This document shows positions 60,001 through 64,000 of a stretch of 64,000 bases of DNA, piece after piece. The stretch comes from Xenopus tropicalis. Taxonomy: Eukaryota; Chordata; Amphibia; Anura; Pipidae. How positions within the stretch are numbered: position 1 is the stretch's first letter; every line of letters begins with the position of its first letter. The notes below the pieces were generated by a model. The model was given only the letters and a program-made list of their open reading frames with translations. It had not been told where the DNA came from and did no database searches. Position numbers and translations under genes: made by a program. The stretch lies in assembly GCF_000004195.4 (NCBI RefSeq), contig NC_030680.2, forward strand, positions 150,726,663 through 150,790,662, read 5' to 3'.

Positions 60001-63000
60001 GATATAATTACCCCTTATTGGGGCAGAACAGCCCTATTGGGTTTATTTAATGGTTAAATGATTCCCTTTTCTCTGTAATAATAAAACAGTACCTGTACTT
60101 GATCCCAACTAAGATATAATTACCCCTTATTGGGGGCAAAACAGCCCTATTGGGTTTATTTAATGGTTAAATGATTCCCTTTTCTCTGTAATAATAAAAC
60201 AGTACCTGTACTTGATCCCAACTAAGATATAATTACCCCTTATTGGGGCAGAACAGCCCTATTGGGTTTATTTCATGGTTAAATGATTCCCTTTTCTCTG
60301 TAATAATAAAACAGTACCTGTACTTGATCCCAACTAAGATATAATTACCCCTTATTGGGGCAGAACAGCCCTATTGGGTTTATTTCATGGTTAAATGATT
60401 CCCTTTTCTCTGTAATAATAAAACAGTTGCTGTACTTGATCCCAACTAAGATATAATTACCCCTTATTGGGGGCAGAACAGCCCTGTTGGGTTTATTTAA
60501 TGTTTTATTGATTTTTTAGTAGACTTAAGCATTCTGGACAATGGGTCCTATACCTGTATCAGCCCCAATTCTGCCCCCAGGGGCATTTCTTAGGTGCGGA
60601 TTTTGAGTTTACCTAGGAAGACTATACACCCTTTTTTTCTCAGGAGAACCTGAGCTTTCTAAATCTGCCTGAGTACCTCCACTTCTGGAAATTTACAGCT
60701 CTAAATACCAAAAAAAAATTGCAATTTCTCATCATATAGGGATTTATGCCAGAAAAATGTATTTTTTTTGCACAAAAATTCAACTGATTCTGAAAGTCTC
60801 ATTTCTCTTGAATGTGCCAATACCCCATATGTATTTATGATTTCGGACTTCTATAGATCAAAACCTAACTATAGATCAAAACTAAGATTCAAAAGCCAAA
60901 AATCCTGGAACAGTAGGTTTACCCCCGGAAACCATGCATTTTATTAAAGTACACTTTCTGCTGAATCCAAAATGGGTAACTGTGTCTTTCTACTTAGCAG
61001 TTTCCATTAAAATTAAGCCCCTTATCTCCCACGTAGCATTAGGTACCAAGAAAAAATATCCTAAATATGAAAGCCAGGGGTCCATTGAACAGTTTGATGC
61101 CCCCTGTGCATAGGATTACTGATGTATCTGGCATTTAGAGACCCCAAAATGAAGTTAGTATATACATATATCATGGCATATATTTCTACTACCAAAAAAT
61201 AAACTGTCTGATTTATTTGTGGTAAAAGTGGCAAATAAATAAGTCAACCCCAAAAAAACATATTTTAAGAAAATACACATTCTGCTGAATCCAAAATGGG
61301 TAAATATGTCTTTATACAGGAAAGCTAAGCTGAATGTAGCAGTTTTTAGGTAATTTCTGAAAGTTTGCAATTTAACCCATTATATGCCCCACATTTTCTA
61401 ATGTACCAGCATAAAGCATTCTAAAGATGAAGGCACAGAGTCGGCATTTGTATCAATGCTGAACTACACATCCCAAGATCCTCTGCCACTCATATTCTGC
61501 TGCTAATCTGTAATAATCATGGAAAGATGGAATCCTACAAATTATCTATAAGAAATATCATTCTCATCACCTGTTACAGGGTGGATCTCCTTCTTTTCTT
61601 CCTTTATAATGTCATCTGTAGATTCTAAACACAGGATCAAAAAAATAAATATCAGTAAAAACCTGTATCTATGTATATTGTAATAAGGAGTGAGCAAAGG
61701 AATATAGGGGGGAGATAGGGTTGCCACCTTTTCGTGGATTTAATTCTGGAGGGGGACGGGATCTGATGTTAGTGGGTGGGGACATGATATCACATGGGTG
61801 GCTGGTGATGTCATGGGGTGGGGCTATGATGTGGTGATCGGCAATTGACAATTTTGGGGAGTCCTGTCTGGTCCTGTCCTATATTTCTATCTTTTATTTT
61901 TTTAAAAATATGCCCCCAGCCTCCGCCATAGAAAATCTGGCGAAGGAGCAGGGGTGAGGGGGGCCCTGAGCTTTGCGCAAGTGATGTCACAAATAGTCAG
62001 AACAGGGCGGGTATATAAATTCGGAGGCATGCCGGGTCAGGGTCGGGCCCCAATATATGTGTTTTGTTACTGGCACTCCACAAGGGGCCCTATTTAATTA
62101 GGGAACTTGCCAAATGTCTAAAGGTTGTGCCCAGAAGGCGGAGTTTATTTTTCTGATTTGTATTTTGTATCCAACTGGAAGTATGTATGTTATATATAAT
62201 GTTGATCTCCTTATGTTAAAACACAAATATATATATTATAAATAAAGATGTAAAGTACACATTCTGCTGAATCCAAAATGGGTACCCACGTCTTCCTCCA
62301 TAAAAATGGATGAAAATTCTACACAATCCCGGGTCAAATATCACAATGGATCAAACATTTATAGATCAAATTAGAGGTCAAATAGAATTTATCAGCATTT
62401 GCACCATTGGAATTATATGTAGAACCAAGAGACAAACCTGGATCTTCCTGTGATTTGCCCTGTGGTGATTCTTTATTCGGTGCCATGGGCTTCACGGTGG
62501 CAACAGCAGAACCGGGTCTTACTCCGCCTGGTAACAAATGACACAGGTGTCAGATACACTATCTCTGGCCACAGACAGACAGATTTTCAGTAGATCCAAT
62601 AGACGTTAGACAGGCTGCCAAAGTTACCTAATGCCATCTTCTATGGATCTGATGGGATCACAGGGCATAACCCTAGATGAACTGGTAGTAACCTAATAGT
62701 AATAATAGTAATGGTATTTTCTAACCTGCACTCATTCTAACTTGCCCCATATCTACCCAGGCCCAACCCAAGGTTAAGAAGGTACCTAAATGCCAACACA
62801 GTTGATGTCAGAGGGGGGCGGGATCTGATAACGCCATTTCAAAAAGCCACCAGACTAGGGTTGCCACTTGTTTGGTTTTGACCCAGACAACCTGGTTTTC
62901 AGTTGGGCTGTCCGGATCAAAACAGCCCAATTTGGAAAACTGGGCAGGACTCTGCAAGATTGAAACTGCAATTGGCCAATAGCTGACCACCACATCATAG

Positions 63001-64000
63001 CCCTACCCACCCCGCGTGTCAATGCCCCACCCATTGTTGTCTCACCCCACCTCCCTGCTGAGAGTTTCTGTGCCTACACCAGGCCTATCACTGGAAAATA
63101 GCTCACTGGCTCCCCCTAGGGACCATCAGACTTGCTGCATGGCGGATGGTGTGTCACTGCTTCACTTACCTTGGGGAGCGCTGAGTCTGGATCTCTGGGC
63201 CAATTCCATGACTTTTTTGCGCAGTACGAGCAGGAAGTTGTCACGTACGGTTGATATAATTCCCAACTTCTCATCTGCGTGGAAAAGAGTCCGTTCAAAT
63301 TAAATAAAAAGCAGTTTCCTGTTGATACAGCTGCATTGCACTGGATACTGACACATGGGTGTAAAATTGGTAATATAAAATACAGTCGACACATTTAGCT
63401 TAGGGAGAGCAAAGCAGAGCAAACCTCCACTCTTCCACTCTCCGTTCTTGTCCATACTCAGATGGGGCAGCTATCCCTATCCTATGGGGTTGAGATTTTT
63501 TTTAAGCCATTTTCTGTTGTGATTATACTGGTATGTCTGAGGTTAATATGCTCATCCATTTTCACACAGGCACAATGTTGTAAACGGGGCCCATTTATTG
63601 TTCCTACAATGAAACGTCCCACCTCCCAGAATTCCATTGTCATTGTGGGCACCAAACAAATAGTATACACCACAACAATTGTGCCAACTGTGCTTTGATT
63701 CCCTTGATGTTGGTCAGTTGGGTGTGTAGTTGGGACCCACTAGGGGAACCCTATGACTATGGGCAGGCCCATTGCACCATACAAGTTGTAAGGAGTGAGT
63801 ATGGGGGCAAAGTAGTGTTAATGTGGGGCAATCTTGTGTTTGTGAATGAGCCCTAATATCTCACACCAGTCTGACCTGCCCAGAACGTACCGTTATCAGT
63901 GGAGCTCGGCATTTCCCCATAGCGCTCCTCGTTGTGCAGATTCAGGAAAAGATAAAGGATAAATATTGCGCTTGGTCCCTTTTCTTCAATGGATTTCAGG
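57051..64000 (-). CDS. tmem40: tmem40 (ten 3' exons; 5' part outside window), with a CARD-like N-terminal segment
   Basis: Ten minus-strand exons join in phase to 233 residues and a stop. The C-terminal part (DDEFFHFIIICFAVGASLI, a short loop, then WTVSAGIGLLAFASLETIGI and YFGLVYRI) carries two membrane segments and is unmistakably the conserved module of vertebrate TMEM40, a membrane protein of unknown function. Before it lies a Lys/Glu-rich charged linker. The most upstream visible exon (LKSIEEKGPSAIFILYLFLN) looks like the last two helices of a CARD domain, which I do not recall in mammalian TMEM40. Every visible intron is phase 1. The gene converges on tkt. The TMEM40 identity is firm; the CARD call is inference from pattern. 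Confidence 0.88.
57117..58349 (-). repeat. 104-bp minisatellite, family A, about 12 copies, in the last tmem40 intron
   Basis: Same unit and orientation as 5955-6746. It starts 47 bases upstream (in gene sense) of the terminal exon and fills most of the 1.35-kb intron. Copies differ by single substitutions, such as gagaagg against gagaggg and one catatatata variant near 58300. Confidence 0.95.
58417..58479 (-). CDS. tmem40: tmem40 coding exon (post-membrane helix)
   Basis: It encodes VYRIRTVIEAFLPLLRKSPL and Ala. It follows the second membrane segment and matches the human YFGLVYRI junction. The acceptor is gtttcctctag and the donor is A|gtaagt. Confidence 0.88.
58712..58786 (-). CDS. tmem40: tmem40 coding exon (second membrane segment)
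   Basis: It encodes WTVSAGIGLLAFASLETIGI and YFGL, nearly the human sequence over FASLET.GIYFGL. The acceptor is tttccctctctgcag and the donor is G|gtaagt. Confidence 0.93.
59041..59112 (-). CDS. tmem40: tmem40 coding exon (first membrane segment)
   Basis: It encodes EFFHFIIICFAVGASLISSY and NYS after the split Asp codon. The acceptor is cttttctgctttacag and the donor is G|gtaaaa. Confidence 0.93.
59167..59490 (-). repeat. 126-bp minisatellite, family C, about 2.5 copies, in a tmem40 intron
   Basis: Same orientation as 20288-20820 (gtaccccctactgtaaatga, gaggggttctgtgcccccca). It ends abruptly at the donor side of the 59500-59550 exon, only about 10 bases away. Confidence 0.93.
59500..59550 (-). 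CDS. tmem40: tmem40 coding exon (basic juxtamembrane stretch)
   Basis: It encodes VDGPRHRNRKYWGIRKD, a basic patch just before the first membrane segment, aligning with the human ...IKKDDEFF junction. The donor is G|gtaaga. Confidence 0.85.
59743..59805 (-). CDS. tmem40: tmem40 coding exon (charged linker)
   Basis: It encodes RSREKDKKKKEMEKHHVADT, strongly charged and probably helical. It is identified by phase, good splice sites (ctgtccccag, G|gtaacc) and position rather than by similarity. Confidence 0.78.
59837..60558. mobile_element. TACAGGTGT-ended MITE with internal family D array (about 4-5 units)
   Basis: The left end tacaggtgtgggatccctta and right end ggtcctatacctgta are inverted. 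Next to the left end is the ccaaattatggaaagcccat block also found, inverted, at 37040-37080. The 112-bp units in between are the reverse complement of 36230-37000. It lies in a tmem40 intron. Confidence 0.85.
60559..61570. other. tmem40 intron with a thrice-dispersed block
   Basis: The string ttctgctgaatccaaaatgg occurs at about 60957, 61271 and again at about 62261, each preceded by a tacac- or acac-like start and followed by a gtctt element, suggesting copies of one degenerate repeat. Confidence 0.5.
61571..61624 (-). CDS. tmem40: tmem40 coding exon (acidic/basic linker)
   Basis: It encodes STDDIIKEEKKEIHPVT after a split Glu codon. Splice sites (gtttag, G|gtgatg) and the phase-1 pattern support it; the donor is weak. 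Confidence 0.7.
61625..62437. other. tmem40 intron, no distinct gene
   Basis: A block near 61715-61860 (gggttgccaccttttc, gggggacgggatctgat) also appears near 62815-62880 and looks like a dispersed repeat. Confidence 0.4.
62438..62527 (-). CDS. tmem40: tmem40 coding exon (linker)
   Basis: It encodes GVRPGSAVATVKPMAPNKES and PQGKSQEDP, a Pro/Ser/Lys disordered stretch. The acceptor is tttgttaccag and the donor is G|gtttgt. Confidence 0.75.
63170..63274 (-). CDS. tmem40: tmem40 coding exon (helical segment after CARD-like region)
   Basis: It encodes EKLGIISTVRDNFLLVLRKK and VMELAQRSRLSAPQ, predicted helical from its hydrophobic spacing. The acceptor is gactcttttccacgcag and the donor is G|gtaagt. 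Confidence 0.8.
63891..64000 (-). CDS. tmem40: tmem40 coding exon (CARD-like, cut by the window edge)
   Basis: Thirty-six codons are visible: LKSIEEKGPSAIFILYLFLN then LHNEERYGEMPSSTDN. The Leu-x2-Ile-x3-Lys-Gly-Pro-x-Ala-x3-(aromatic/Leu) pattern matches helices 4-5 of CARD domains. The donor is G|gtacgt. The upstream part of the exon is outside the window. Confidence 0.75.

Overview
The window is vertebrate nuclear DNA, almost certainly from a Xenopus frog and probably X. tropicalis. The evidence is short exons with GT-AG introns, protein matches to three vertebrate genes, and repeat families typical of Xenopus: TTAAAGG-ended T2-type MITEs, TACAGGTAT-ended elements and TAAAGGTGGCCATACAC elements. 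The species call is inference from remembered repeat types, not a search.

Three genes are supported exon by exon. (1) dcp1a, the mRNA-decapping co-factor, lies on + (8527-20922). Seven coding exons are visible, giving 423 residues to the stop. The first exons, encoding most of the EVH1 domain, are not in the window and should lie to its left. (2) tkt, transketolase, lies on + (32410-55191). It is complete in 14 exons that join in phase to 627 residues, and every catalytic residue I checked falls at its human number. (3) tmem40 lies on - (57051-64000). The last ten exons are visible, giving 233 residues. It ends in the two-membrane-segment module that defines TMEM40, but its visible N-terminal part looks like the end of a CARD domain. 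tkt and tmem40 converge tail to tail; dcp1a and tkt are head to tail.

The most striking property is the density of tandem repeats. By my estimate about a third of the 64 kb is minisatellite with units of 42-184 bp. Four families (units of about 71, 104, 112 and 126 bp) recur at two to five separate places, some in both orientations. Others are local: 154-bp (4475-5310), 94-bp (9789-10886), 112-bp (11278-12468), 100-bp (14693-15707), 184-bp (16661-17393), 43-bp (28563-30342), 42-bp (30602-32246) and 56-bp (45361-47290). Three of them meet gene structure. The 184-bp array multiplies the splice acceptor of dcp1a's largest exon. The 42-bp array, with GC boxes and G-quadruplex motifs in nearly every copy, abuts the tkt promoter. 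The 56-bp array makes up almost all of tkt intron 5.

Layout: 1-8526, intron of dcp1a or upstream DNA with MITEs and two opposed 104-bp arrays; 8527-20922, dcp1a; 20923-28562, intergenic MITEs and a large palindrome; 28563-32246, two abutting GC-rich arrays; 32247-55270, tkt; 55297-56300, a 112-bp array between the converging genes; 56700-64000, tmem40, whose last intron is mostly 104-bp satellite. The long proline-rich open frames at 28.5-32.4 kb are artefacts of stop-free repeat units.
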